Shown: in pieces, positions 17,701-26,761 of the stretch
Numbering within the stretch: the stretch's first letter is position 1
Layout: each line of letters starts with the position of its first letter
Assembly: GCF_900109265.1 (NCBI RefSeq)
Contig: NZ_FNZM01000003.1
Coordinates: forward strand, 372,001-436,000
Source of the DNA: Paraburkholderia tropica
Lineage (GTDB): Bacteria > Pseudomonadota > Gammaproteobacteria > Burkholderiales > Burkholderiaceae
Direction of reading: 5' to 3'
DNA length: 64,000 nucleotides
The notes under the pieces: generated by a model
Databases searched by the model: none
What the model saw: only the letters and a program-made list of their open reading frames with translations
What the model was told of the DNA's origin: nothing
Position numbers and translations under genes: made by a program

Positions 17701-17968
17701 GGTGCCTCCTGGGTGGTTGTCTCGTATCGTCGCTTGTCGATTTAGTGCGTTGATATTATGAAAAGAACGAGTACGTGACCCATTCGTGTAAACACTGATC
17801 ATCCGTAATCCCAAATAATGAGCAAAGAATCATTCGATGCGATACGAATATTCAATTCGAAGCGCTAATAAAAATCGCGCGGCACGGTGATTGCGCAATG
17901 CAAGTCATGATCGAGCCTGCGCGTTTGCGTGCGCCGATCTTCCTGTCCAACTCACGGAGGAACGGATC

Positions 17969-18292
17969 ATGAAAAAGGGCACTGGCACTTTATTGGCAGC
18001 CGTTGCGGCACTGGCACTGTCCGGCGGCGCGTTTGCACAAACGAGCGGCGGCATGAGCAGCGGTTCGTCGAGTCATGGCGCGACGGCCAATCCGGCAACG
18101 AATCAGATGAACGACACGACGAGCGGTTACGGCATGCCGGGCGCGACCAATTCGGACAGCGGCATGAGCGCGCCTGGCTCGAACATGGGTCAGCAACCGG
18201 GCATGAATAACGGCGCCACGACCGCCACCCCCGCGCCGAAGACCAACAACACGCTGGCTACGCCGAGCGTGAAGTCGCCTGTGGGAAATTAA
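17969..18292 (+). CDS. Small secreted Ser/Gly/Asn-rich protein, NNTLATPSVKSP family
   Basis: 107 residues: a signal peptide (MKKGTGTLLAAVAALALSGGAFA), then a low-complexity mature chain rich in Gly, Ser, Asn and Met, containing SGYGMPGATNSDSG and ending NNTLATPSVKSPVGN. The same two motifs recur in the protein encoded at 62962-63255 of this window, so this is a paralogous family. No Cys and no enzyme motif; the mature chain is probably disordered. GGAGG precedes the ATG, and a strong terminator follows. It is likely monocistronic and well expressed; function unknown. Confidence 0.78.
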   Translation: MKKGTGTLLAAVAALALSGGAFAQTSGGMSSGSSSHGATANPATNQMNDTTSGYGMPGATNSDSGMSAPGSNMGQQPGMNNGATTATPAPKTNNTLATPSVKSPVGN

Positions 18293-18330
18293 TTAAGACG
18301 ACGCATTGGAATTGATAAAACTGTCTGTGT

Positions 18331-18370
18331 AAAAAAAGCCGCTAGCCTTTCGGTTAGCGGCTTTTTATTT
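18331..18370 (+). terminator. Rho-independent terminator after the small secreted protein gene
   Basis: Stem GCCGCTAGCC / GGTTAGCGGC with a TTTC-type loop, followed by CTTTTTATTT and preceded by seven A residues. The A tract lets it act on the convergent TPR gene too. Confidence 0.9.
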
Positions 18371-18391
18371 TCCCACGTCATTCCGCTCGAA

Positions 18392-19132
18392 TTACGGTTT
18401 CGCGCGCAATTCGGTTTGCAGTTTTCCGATCCAGTCAGCAAGCTGGGCTTCGCCGCTTTCGTCGAGTTTGCCCTTGAGTTCGCGATACCAGTTCACGACG
18501 TCTTCACGCGAAAGACTGCCTTCGAGAATGGGCAGACTCTTTTCCAGAAAAGTCTCGAAGAACGGCACGCCGCGCATGTACAGGAACGTGGAATCGGTGA
18601 TGTGCAGATGTGCGTAGGCATCGCGCATCCACGTGATATGCGGTAGCGCTTCGCTCAGATAGCGGCGCTGAACCAGCGCCGAAAGAAAGTTCGTCCGCGC
18701 CGACACATCGGACTGCTCGTGCGTTTCCTGATTCACCTGCATCGACTTCGTCAGCCACGCTTCTCCGCGTTCGACTTCGCCGCACATGACGGAGGTCGTC
18801 GCGAGTTGCACGGCGTTGTGCGCCGTGGGTTCGTGCTCGAATAGCGCGAGCCAGTGTGAGAACGCTTGCGGATAACGGTGCGATTGCGAATAACTGAGTG
18901 CGCACAAGCGGCTCGCGTCGGCGAAACGCCCGGTGTGTGGCGTGGCTGACGCGATGGCGTCGTCGTAGCGACCGGCCTTGAACGCCGCCAACGCATGCGC
19001 GAGTTCGGGCGCGATCTCGCCGCCGCTTTCCTGCTTCGGCGTGTCCTGCATGTCTTGCCTGGCGGCTGCCGACGTGGCGTCGATAGTGTCAGCCGGACGT
19101 TTCTTGCGGAAGAGCGTGCTGAACAGGCTCAT
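18392..19132 (-). CDS. Tetratricopeptide-like protein of unknown function
   Basis: 246 residues beginning MSLFSTLFRKKRPADTID. From about residue 45 the pattern LAHALAAFKAGRYDDAIASA, then ASRLCALSYSQSHRYPQAFS and NAVQLATTSVMCGEVERGEA repeats as helical TPR/Sel1-like hairpins. No signal peptide. TPR proteins scaffold protein complexes or act as chaperones. Its place at the edge of a T3SS island is suggestive but not evidence of involvement. A longer in-frame start at 19651 lacks support. Confidence 0.72.
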   Translation of the reverse strand: MSLFSTLFRKKRPADTIDATSAAARQDMQDTPKQESGGEIAPELAHALAAFKAGRYDDAIASATPHTGRFADASRLCALSYSQSHRYPQAFSHWLALFEHEPTAHNAVQLATTSVMCGEVERGEAWLTKSMQVNQETHEQSDVSARTNFLSALVQRRYLSEALPHITWMRDAYAHLHITDSTFLYMRGVPFFETFLEKSLPILEGSLSREDVVNWYRELKGKLDESGEAQLADWIGKLQTELRAKP

Positions 19133-19339
19133 CGTGGTTGGAGGCGATGGAAAGCGCCCGATGATACGTGAATCCGTTACGGGATTCGCCGATCCCTGCG
19201 CATTCGATTCGCGATGCATCGCCTTTCGCCATGGGCGTTGGATTGACATACCGCTTCGCATACGCGAACACGATTTCCCACTCGCGCATCGCGACGGAAA
19301 AAACTCGACTATGATGGAGCGCTCTTGCGTCGACCGCGC

Positions 19340-19783
19340 ATGTTGCCGCGCTCGGCGTTCAATCCGACGACCCTCGCGCGGGCTGCGGCGCGCGCCTCGA
19401 TTCACGACGAGCCGACATTGACTTCCCCACACGGTTTCAAGGCACGGCTGAGCGCCGCCGCGTTCATCGCTTGCACGTTGTCTACTGCCGCGCACGCGCA
19501 AACGACGACCAATCCCGTCGCGTCGATTTGCCAGGCACGCGCGCATAACGCGCAACTCGTCGCGCAAGACCGCGACGCGGGCATCACGCGCGAGCAGGAA
19601 ATGCAGAAGGCGTATCGCGTAGCGGGCGCCATGCCCATCGGGCGTCAGCAATATGCACTCGCGGAAATGAGCCAGTTTGTCGACGGGCTTTATGGCCGCT
19701 ATGCGAAAGTCTCGCCGCAGGACGCCTATACGAAGTACCTCGCGTATTGCGAAGGGCAGCAGTCGCGCGTGCCGGTGCAGTGA
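19340..19783 (+). CDS. Exported hypothetical protein
   Basis: 147 residues from ATG 19340. A hydrophobic segment (LSAAAFIACTLSTAAHAQ) forms an export signal after an unusually long N-terminus; a TTG at 19421 would give a normal signal peptide. The mature part (SICQARAHNAQLVAQDRDAG through KYLAYCEGQQSR) has two Cys residues that may pair. No family is recognised. Start choice is uncertain. Confidence 0.6.
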   Translation: MLPRSAFNPTTLARAAARASIHDEPTLTSPHGFKARLSAAAFIACTLSTAAHAQTTTNPVASICQARAHNAQLVAQDRDAGITREQEMQKAYRVAGAMPIGRQQYALAEMSQFVDGLYGRYAKVSPQDAYTKYLAYCEGQQSRVPVQ

Positions 19784-19842
19784 ATCGTCGGCCGATTCAC
19801 GTCATGCACAACGCAACAAGTGAGCAAGCCGGCGTGGCTTGC

Positions 19843-19867
19843 TTCGCGTGACGCTTCGTGAGTTCGC
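19843..19867 (+). promoter_or_regulatory. PIP (hrpII) box upstream of AWR-like gene 1
   Basis: TTCGC at 19843-19847 and TTCGC at 19863-19867 are separated by exactly 15 bases, matching the HrpB/HrpX-dependent plant-inducible promoter. No exact YANNNT follows at 30-32 bases (the nearest is CAAAGAT, starting 19898), so the -10 is imperfect. It lies 94 bases before the GTG start. Confidence 0.65.
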
Positions 19868-19961
19868 ATTCGCCTGCGCGCCCCGGCTTTTCGCCGCCAA
19901 AGATGGACGATCGTCGTCGTAAAGCCATCGACGACAACCGACTATCGACGGGAGAGCGCCT

Positions 19962-22900
19962 GTGGGGAATCCGTTCAACTTCAACATTCGATCATTGCTG
20001 GGCGGCGGTTCCGCCGCCCAGCAGCAAGCCCCGCAGCCACCGGCGCCGCAGGCGAGCCAGCCCCTGACGAATAGCGATCCGCTGCCCGATCGGCGTGCGC
20101 CGGACAGCGTGCTCGGCGGCCTGAAGTCGCTGAAAAACGAGTTGCCGAATGCAACGCCGCCCGCGAATGGCGAGGCGATGCCGCCCACGTCCGCGTTGCG
20201 CAAGAATCTCAGCGGCGGCGGCATTCGACAGAACCTCACGCCGTTCGCGGCGTCGAGCAGCGTCAGTGCCTCGCGGCCTGCGCCGCAAGTCGAGGTGGCG
20301 GCCGACCAGATCCGCACGCCGAAGCCGAACGCCAAAACGCCACTTGGCGTTGCGTCGCAACACCCCACCAACGTGAACACGGCGCTCGGCAAAAACGCGC
20401 GTGAGACGGCATCGAGCGCGCACCTGGAATTGCGGCAGGACGATGCGTTCGATCGCAAGCTCGAAACGCTGTTCCCGCTGCCCGCCCATGCCACGGCGCA
20501 GGCGCGCCAGGAGCGCACGCAACTGATTCAGGACGTGCGTGCCGCGATCCCGCAGAACGCGCGCGGCGAGCCGCCGCTCGCGAAGGCGCGCTATCTGGGC
20601 CATGCGCTTGCCGAGGCGAGCGGCGGCGACGTCGCGCGCGCCCGCGCGGCGCTCGCGAATCTGCAAGGCACGCCGGGCGCTCCGCAGGCGCAGCAGGACG
20701 GCTTCGCGGCGCGCTGCGCGATGGCGCGTTCGCACGCGGCGTTCGGCGCGTTACGCGATGTCGATCAGGGACCGGCGATCAATCCGCGCAACGGTCCGGG
20801 GCAGGGCGGCGTCGATGCGCGTGACCACAAGATTCACGACGAAGCCGACTGGCAGACCTGGCGCGCCGCCGATGCGCTGCTCGCCGCGTGGCCGCGTAAC
20901 GCCGCTGCAAACGGTGCAGCGCCGCCCGCGCCACCCGCTTCGCTCGACGAACTTGGGCACGCCGCCAATGCGATGTTGCCCGCCGCCGAGCGTCTGAATT
21001 TGCCGAACGCACCAGTTGCCAATGCTACGGTATCCGAAGCACTGGCCGGACAGACGCAGAACGCCAAGGCGTTTCTCTGCGCGCGCGCGCTCGTCGACGA
21101 CACGCACGCGCAACCGCCCATCGCATTGCGCTCGGCCTATCTTGCGCATCGCAACGGCATTGCCGAAGCCGACGTCGGCAAGATCCAGGGGCGTATGTAC
21201 TCGCTCGTCAAACACGCGCAGCGCAACACCACCGCGCCGCGCACCGGCTCCTGGCTCAATCGTCAGACGCAGCGCTTCAAGCAGGCCATGACGCACGACG
21301 TCAAGCAGGGCGTGAAGCAGGCGTTCGGCCACGAGAAAAATCCGATCGGCGCGCTCGGTCTCGGCACGGCGGGCGGCGTGATGGATCATCCGGAGGAAGA
21401 TTTCAGCACGCTGCATTCGATCGATGCGGTGGTCAATCATCTGAACGGGAATGTCGCCAGCGCCGCGCCCACGCAAAACATGCAGCCGAACGATCCCGTG
21501 CTGGAGCAGGCGGTCCGCGCCGCCGCATTGATCCAGTGGAAGAATTCGATCGGCACCAAGGGCTGGCTTCACGACGACATGAAACTCGGCCGCTTCCAGC
21601 GCGCTCAGATGGCGCGCGACGTCGCGCAGGCGCTGCATATCGACAAGGAAACGGTGCGCAGCAATCCGACTTTCCAGTCGCTTTCGAAGATGCGCGGCGC
21701 GAAGAAACTGAACGCGCAGACGCTCGATGAGTGGGCGACCGGCGCCGGCATGAACATGGGCGCGGCGGTCCCCGGCAGCGGACGCTCGCTGCGCGAGAAC
21801 CTCGACCGCATGAAGGCGATTCGCCAGGACCCGATCGAAACGCCGCAGACGCCGCAAGGCAATGTGGGCGCGCTGTGCAATCTGATCGACACCATTCCGA
21901 AGACGTGGAGCGTGCAGATGTCGAGCGGCGGCGTCTATGGGCTCGATGCGAATATTTCCGAAAACCTCGCCACGGCGCTGGGCCTCGTCGGTGCGCCGAG
22001 CGCCTCGGTCGCGCCGGACGTGCGTTATCTGAAAGGCCGTCATGCGGTGCTCGAAGTGGGCTCGACCTCGCACCACGGCGAAGTGTTCATCGGCACCGAT
22101 ACGCGTAAGTCCGCGCACCTCGGCGCGTCGGGATTCATCGGTTGGAGTCTCGCGGGCGGCAAGGTGCTGGCGAGCGTGGCGCCCTCGCTCGTGGGCGGGC
22201 GCGACAAGAGCAGCCCGCGCGGCGTGGTGATCCGCGCGCCGTACTCGCAGACGAATCATCCGAATGACGACAACGCCTGGCGCGGCAAGCTCGGCGACGC
22301 CGTGCGCACGATCGGCGGTTCGGGGCCCGGCGGCACGATGCCGCAAAACAAGGACGAGATGTGGAACGGCATGGCGCACGAATATTTCGCGGACCCGGAT
22401 CTCTCGATCGGTTGGGTCGAGAACAAGGCGCATACCGATTACGCCTCGCTCTCCGGCACGGGCGGCGTGCGCTACGTGACCTCGGCGAACGTGAAGGTGG
22501 GCGCGTTCGTGAGCGGCGAAGTGACCGGCAATCGCAGCGTCGCGCACGCGACCGACGAGAGCGGTGCGCGCACCGTCAACAAGTCGTCGAACAGTCTTAA
22601 CTTCGCGGCGAACGCGAGCGCCGCTGTGGTGGCGAGCCCGCCGCCCGTGCCCGTGTCCGGACCGGGGCCGTTCAACTCGCTGTCGTTTTCGAGCGTGCCG
22701 GTTTATGGCATCGGCACCACGGTGCTGCAATCGGGCAAGGGCTCGACGTTGCGTCTTTACGAGGAGCACGGCGAGATCGTGCCCGAGCGCACCTATCGCG
22801 ACACGGAGTTCACGCGCGTGGGCGATTATCTGCAATACATCGACAGCCGCAACGACGCGTGGGTTACGTCGATGGAGGGCAACCAGAACGAGCTGAGCAC

Positions 22901-23252
22901 GTATCAGACACGCGTGAAGCTCAACGCCACGCGCAGCAACCAGTATCACGGCGAGCGCCAGCGCATGGTGCCGGGCGCGGCGCGCGAGATCAACGCCTAT
23001 CGCGGCGCGCTGCGCATGTACGAGGAGCGCGGGCACGAGCCGACGCAGTCCGAGCAGCAGGAGATGCTGCGCATTCGCGGCGAGATCGCGCGCGTGCTCG
23101 AAGCGCCGTCGAGCTGGACCAATCACGTGCTCTACAGCTACGAGTCGAATCAGGCGCAACGCACCAAGGGGCTGTCGTACGTGTTCGCCGCGCAGACGGT
23201 GCGCTCGGTCACGGCCCAGCGCGAACTGAGTGCATTGTCCGCGCGCGCGTGA
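19962..23252 (+). CDS. Putative type III effector, AWR/RipA-like (copy 1)
   Basis: 1096 residues with a GTG start and GGGAG ribosome site. The N-terminal 60 residues are Gln/Pro/Ala-rich and lack a Sec signal, as in T3SS substrates. It is collinear with the convergent neighbour: SAYLAHRNGIAEADVGKIQG aligns with AFFAWRQNFREDGPGTELSR, KNPIGALGLGTAGG with RSPLSALRYGTQG, and YFADPDLSIGW with YFDDPDVSVSW. Length, layout and the (here altered) Ala-Trp-Arg motif suggest the AWR family known from Ralstonia solanacearum. Effector status is supported by the perfect PIP box upstream and the T3SS nearby, but is inference. Confidence 0.68.
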   Translation: MGNPFNFNIRSLLGGGSAAQQQAPQPPAPQASQPLTNSDPLPDRRAPDSVLGGLKSLKNELPNATPPANGEAMPPTSALRKNLSGGGIRQNLTPFAASSSVSASRPAPQVEVAADQIRTPKPNAKTPLGVASQHPTNVNTALGKNARETASSAHLELRQDDAFDRKLETLFPLPAHATAQARQERTQLIQDVRAAIPQNARGEPPLAKARYLGHALAEASGGDVARARAALANLQGTPGAPQAQQDGFAARCAMARSHAAFGALRDVDQGPAINPRNGPGQGGVDARDHKIHDEADWQTWRAADALLAAWPRNAAANGAAPPAPPASLDELGHAANAMLPAAERLNLPNAPVANATVSEALAGQTQNAKAFLCARALVDDTHAQPPIALRSAYLAHRNGIAEADVGKIQGRMYSLVKHAQRNTTAPRTGSWLNRQTQRFKQAMTHDVKQGVKQAFGHEKNPIGALGLGTAGGVMDHPEEDFSTLHSIDAVVNHLNGNVASAAPTQNMQPNDPVLEQAVRAAALIQWKNSIGTKGWLHDDMKLGRFQRAQMARDVAQALHIDKETVRSNPTFQSLSKMRGAKKLNAQTLDEWATGAGMNMGAAVPGSGRSLRENLDRMKAIRQDPIETPQTPQGNVGALCNLIDTIPKTWSVQMSSGGVYGLDANISENLATALGLVGAPSASVAPDVRYLKGRHAVLEVGSTSHHGEVFIGTDTRKSAHLGASGFIGWSLAGGKVLASVAPSLVGGRDKSSPRGVVIRAPYSQTNHPNDDNAWRGKLGDAVRTIGGSGPGGTMPQNKDEMWNGMAHEYFADPDLSIGWVENKAHTDYASLSGTGGVRYVTSANVKVGAFVSGEVTGNRSVAHATDESGARTVNKSSNSLNFAANASAAVVASPPPVPVSGPGPFNSLSFSSVPVYGIGTTVLQSGKGSTLRLYEEHGEIVPERTYRDTEFTRVGDYLQYIDSRNDAWVTSMEGNQNELSTYQTRVKLNATRSNQYHGERQRMVPGAAREINAYRGALRMYEERGHEPTQSEQQEMLRIRGEIARVLEAPSSWTNHVLYSYESNQAQRTKGLSYVFAAQTVRSVTAQRELSALSARA

Positions 23253-23281
23253 CGCGGACGCCGCCGTTGCGTGCGTCAGCG

Positions 23282-26200
23282 TCATCCGTTGCCTGTTTGA
23301 TTCGCGGGCGCGTTCGGGTCCGGCCGCGCGCGCTGATCGACTCGTTCGAGCAAGCCGAACGGAACGGTCTGCGCGAACAGTTCGCGGTCGCCGGTCGCGC
23401 TCGTCTGCGTGTTCATCTGCACCATGAAATTCAGGCCGGGGCCGAGCGTGACGGTGGTGCGCTCTTTCACCTTCAATTCGGCAGGCATCCATGATGCCGG
23501 GTCCTGGAGAATGCGTGCCGACTTCGCGTCGAGTTGCGCGTGCTCCGCGTGCGCGTCTGCGGGCAACTGCAATTTGACGGCCGCGACCGTATCGAGCCGG
23601 GACGCGGCGTCGCGACGCAAACGATAGCGGTGGAAGTAAGTCTGATTGGGCCGGCGATTGGCCTTCACGTCGCCCAGATGCTGATCGAGCCGTTCGGCCG
23701 CGAGTTCGCGCGGCGGTCGTAGCTGCACGTCGGGATCGGCTTGACGCCGCGTGTGCTGCTCATCGGCAATCTGTTCGGCAAACAGATCGATCCATTGCTC
23801 GCGGCTCGCGTCGATCGCCTGCGTGTAGGTGTGCGCGCTCGAATACTCGGTGTCGAACAGACAGGCGCGGTGCATCAGCTTGCCGTCTTCGCGCACGAGC
23901 TGGATCTTCGCGAGATGGCTGTCGTCGGCGAAAGTCAGCGTGCCCGAGGGCGCGTCGAGCGACGCGAAGCCGACGCCCACCTTGCCGACGTTTTCGGTGG
24001 CGCTCACGCTCGCGCCGAAGCGTCCCAGCAATCGCGAGCCCGCGCCCACGCGATGCTGCTCGATCTGCATGCGTCCGCTGGTTTCCTTCGAGTCGAGCGT
24101 CTGTTTCGCGGTGCGTTCGTAGCCGACGCCGGCCGTCGCGCCCACGCGCGCGAACGAAGCCGGGCCGGGCAGCTTGACCGATACGCCGACGTCGGCGGAC
24201 GCGCCGCGCTTGACCGTGCGCGCGACGGTGTCGGTCCAGCTCACCGACACATCGGGGTCGTCGAAATAACGCTGCGCGAGCCGGTTCCAGGTGCCTTGCG
24301 AACCGCCCGAATCCGGTGCGTGCGCGTGCGTGGTTTCGTCGAACACATGATCGATGATGCCGCTGAGTTTCTCGCGCATCGCGTTGTCGTCGTAACCGGT
24401 GCCGTCGTCTTTCACGCGCCGCGCCACGCGCAGCGAAACGCCGCTCGGCTCCGAGAGTTCGCGCGAATGCAGCACCGCTTGCGTGGTCAGGCCCGCGCGC
24501 ATCTGCGTGAGGCCGACGTCGAAGTCATAACCCACCAGCACGCCCGCGCCCGCATGGCGCACCGAGGTTTTCGTGGTGCCGAGGAACATCTCGACGCCCT
24601 GCGTGCCGCGGCTCAGTTCGACCACGGCCTCGCGGGATTTCGACGCGCGCAGATCGACGCGCGGCGCGACGGGCACCGCGCCCGCATGCAGCACCTTGCC
24701 GATGTTCGCGCTCAGGCCGCGCGTGCTCACGCCGAGGCGCGCGCCATCGGTCAGACGCAGACGCGAACTCGACTGCAACCCGTTGGCGACGTCCTTGAGC
24801 GACTGGCGCAGATCGTCGGCGCTCCTGGGATCGGCGGGCGTGGCGGTCGAGACGTCGGGCGTGGCTTTCTGCTTCAGGTCGTCGAGTTGCGCCCAGAACG
24901 GCGAGTCGGCGGGCACCTGCGCGACCTTGCCCCACGACGCGAGGCGTTCGAGATCGAACGGGCCGCGTGCGATCGATTTGAACGGCGCGCTGCGGGCGAG
25001 TTCGTGCGGCGTGGCGGCGGCCCAGCGGTGGGCGACGTCGCGCACGCGCGCGAGCGTGGCGGGCGAGGGCACGTCGCGCGGCGTCAGTTCCGTGGCCATG
25101 GTTTCGGCGCGTTGCGCGATGGCGCTGAGCTGCTCGGCGTTCGGGCGGCCGTTGGCGAAGCCGCCGCTTTCGAGCCAGACGTGCAGCGCCGCCAGTTCGG
25201 CGATCGAACGTTCGGGCCGCGCGTGCGCGAGCGCGGCGGCGGGGCGCATCTCGGGGCGCTCGACGAGCGGCGGCAGCGCGCCTTGCATCGCTTCCTTGAG
25301 CGCCTTCCGCTCGTCGGCGACGGTCTTGCGCGGCACGCCCTGGGTGCCGTAACGCAGCGCCGAGAGCGGCGAGCGCTGCTTGCCGAACAGGCGCGGCAGA
25401 AAGCTTTTCCAGCGGCTGTCGCCCGCGCGGTCGATGGTCTTGCCCGAGAACTTGTTCAGACGCTCGCGGGCGCGCGACAGTTCGGTGCCGGGACCGTCCT
25501 CGCGGAAGTTCTGCCGCCACGCGAAGAACGCGCCTTTTTGGTCGTCGGTGAGCGCCTGGCGGCCGTAGCGCGAGAACGTCGATGCCGCGTTGTACGCGCG
25601 CCAGGCGAGCGGCGTGTCCTTCAGCGATGCGCCGGGCGCGGGCGCGTGGCGCGCGGCGACGGCGGCGGGCGAGACATCGTGCGTGGCGGCGTTCATCGCG
25701 GGTTCGAGCGTGTCGGCGGTTTGCAGCATCATGCGTTGGGCGAGGCGCTGCGACGCTGTCTGCGTGGGCGGCTGCGCGGCTTCCTGTGAAGCGTCGGGCG
25801 CGGCGGCGCCCGCTTGCGCGCGCAAGTGTTCGAGCGCTTCGAAGCCCGCGTCGCTGCGCGAGAGCAGCGTTGCGACATGCCACGCGCGGTTCTGCGCGGG
25901 CGTGACGGGCGCGCTCGACTGCATGCGCGTGAAGTCGAGTCCGCCGAGCGCGTCGAGCACGTCGTTCGCTTGCCGCGCGTCGCCGACGTGCGCGCCGTGC
26001 AGCGCCTGCGCGAGCAGCGCGCCGCGCGTGGCGGCGGGGGCGTCGGCGGGCGCGCCGAGCGTGTGCAGCCGCTGCGAAAGCCGCGCGGAGGCCTGGGCGT
26101 CGTCGCGCGGGCCGGGCAGACGCTGCGCCACGTAGCTGAGCAGCGCATGGCCGCCGTCCATCGCGTCCGCGAGCGCGTGGCCCGCGCCCTGGTCGGCGGC

Positions 26201-26656
26201 GGTGGCGGCGACAGGGTGGGCCGTTTGCGCGGACGCCTGCGCGCCCGACGCCGCCGTTTTCGCCAGCGCCGCGCGGCCCGTCTTCGCGCCGTTTTCGAGC
26301 GGCGTGGCGGCGACGGTCGAGGCCGTCACCGGCCGCTCGGGCAGGCGCTGGCCCTCGGCCTTGAAATCGGTCGGCGCGAACGGCTTGCCGTGCGAACTGC
26401 GCTGCCGGGCGGCCGTGCTGATATCGAATTTCGCCGCGCGCAGACGCTGACCGGTGCGCGACAGCGCATGAGCGAAGCGGCCCAGCGTCGAGTCTTCGGT
26501 GAGTGCTTGCGGCTGGGCTTGCGGCTCCGCCTGCGCCTGCTGTTGGGCCTGACGTTGCGCCTGACGTTGCGCCTCGGTCAGCGCGGCGGTCTCGTGCCCG
26601 GCGGCTTCGTGCGTCGCGTTCGTCTGGGGCGGCGGGAGGGCGTGGAGATCGGACAT
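23282..26656 (-). CDS. Putative type III effector, AWR/RipA-like (copy 2)
   Basis: 1124 residues from ATG 26656. The N-terminus is Gln/Ala-rich with tandem QRQAQ repeats (about residues 28-50) and no Sec signal. Two Ala-Trp-Arg triads occur, in LAWRAYNAAS and FFAWRQNFREDGPGT, the feature for which the AWR effector family is named. The C-terminal half is beta-rich, with repeats around RYFDDPDVSVSW and a GVGYERTAKQTLDSKETSGR stretch. It is convergent with copy 1 (29-base gap), and a hrpII box with a -10 precedes it. The start is set by homology and promoter position; the frame runs further upstream without meaning. Confidence 0.72.
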   Translation of the reverse strand: MSDLHALPPPQTNATHEAAGHETAALTEAQRQAQRQAQQQAQAEPQAQPQALTEDSTLGRFAHALSRTGQRLRAAKFDISTAARQRSSHGKPFAPTDFKAEGQRLPERPVTASTVAATPLENGAKTGRAALAKTAASGAQASAQTAHPVAATAADQGAGHALADAMDGGHALLSYVAQRLPGPRDDAQASARLSQRLHTLGAPADAPAATRGALLAQALHGAHVGDARQANDVLDALGGLDFTRMQSSAPVTPAQNRAWHVATLLSRSDAGFEALEHLRAQAGAAAPDASQEAAQPPTQTASQRLAQRMMLQTADTLEPAMNAATHDVSPAAVAARHAPAPGASLKDTPLAWRAYNAASTFSRYGRQALTDDQKGAFFAWRQNFREDGPGTELSRARERLNKFSGKTIDRAGDSRWKSFLPRLFGKQRSPLSALRYGTQGVPRKTVADERKALKEAMQGALPPLVERPEMRPAAALAHARPERSIAELAALHVWLESGGFANGRPNAEQLSAIAQRAETMATELTPRDVPSPATLARVRDVAHRWAAATPHELARSAPFKSIARGPFDLERLASWGKVAQVPADSPFWAQLDDLKQKATPDVSTATPADPRSADDLRQSLKDVANGLQSSSRLRLTDGARLGVSTRGLSANIGKVLHAGAVPVAPRVDLRASKSREAVVELSRGTQGVEMFLGTTKTSVRHAGAGVLVGYDFDVGLTQMRAGLTTQAVLHSRELSEPSGVSLRVARRVKDDGTGYDDNAMREKLSGIIDHVFDETTHAHAPDSGGSQGTWNRLAQRYFDDPDVSVSWTDTVARTVKRGASADVGVSVKLPGPASFARVGATAGVGYERTAKQTLDSKETSGRMQIEQHRVGAGSRLLGRFGASVSATENVGKVGVGFASLDAPSGTLTFADDSHLAKIQLVREDGKLMHRACLFDTEYSSAHTYTQAIDASREQWIDLFAEQIADEQHTRRQADPDVQLRPPRELAAERLDQHLGDVKANRRPNQTYFHRYRLRRDAASRLDTVAAVKLQLPADAHAEHAQLDAKSARILQDPASWMPAELKVKERTTVTLGPGLNFMVQMNTQTSATGDRELFAQTVPFGLLERVDQRARPDPNAPANQTGNG

Positions 26657-26700
26657 GAGTCGGGCGTGCGGTGGGCAGGCGGCGGGACGCGATGCAACCC

Positions 26701-26761
26701 ACGTTAGGCACCGACTGTGACACCCCGAAGCACGACGCGAAGCGCCGTCAGCGAATCCGAA
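26701..26761 (-). promoter_or_regulatory. hrpII/PIP box and -10 for AWR-like gene 2
   Basis: On the minus strand TTCGG (26757-26761), 15 bases, then TTCGC (26737-26741); 30 bases on, TAACGT (26701-26706) fits the YANNNT -10. The box differs from the perfect PIP by one base. It overlaps the 3' end of the regulator gene, so the effector has its own promoter rather than read-through alone. Confidence 0.65.

Noticed and set aside
19869..19894. Second possible PIP box upstream of AWR-like copy 1
   Set aside because: TTCGC pair is separated by 16, not 15, bases, so it misses the required helical spacing by one.
20751..23492. 913-residue open frame on the minus strand opposite AWR-like copy 1
   Set aside because: Arg/His/Ala-rich shadow of the true gene; no family motifs, and the plus-strand frame has homology to its paralog.
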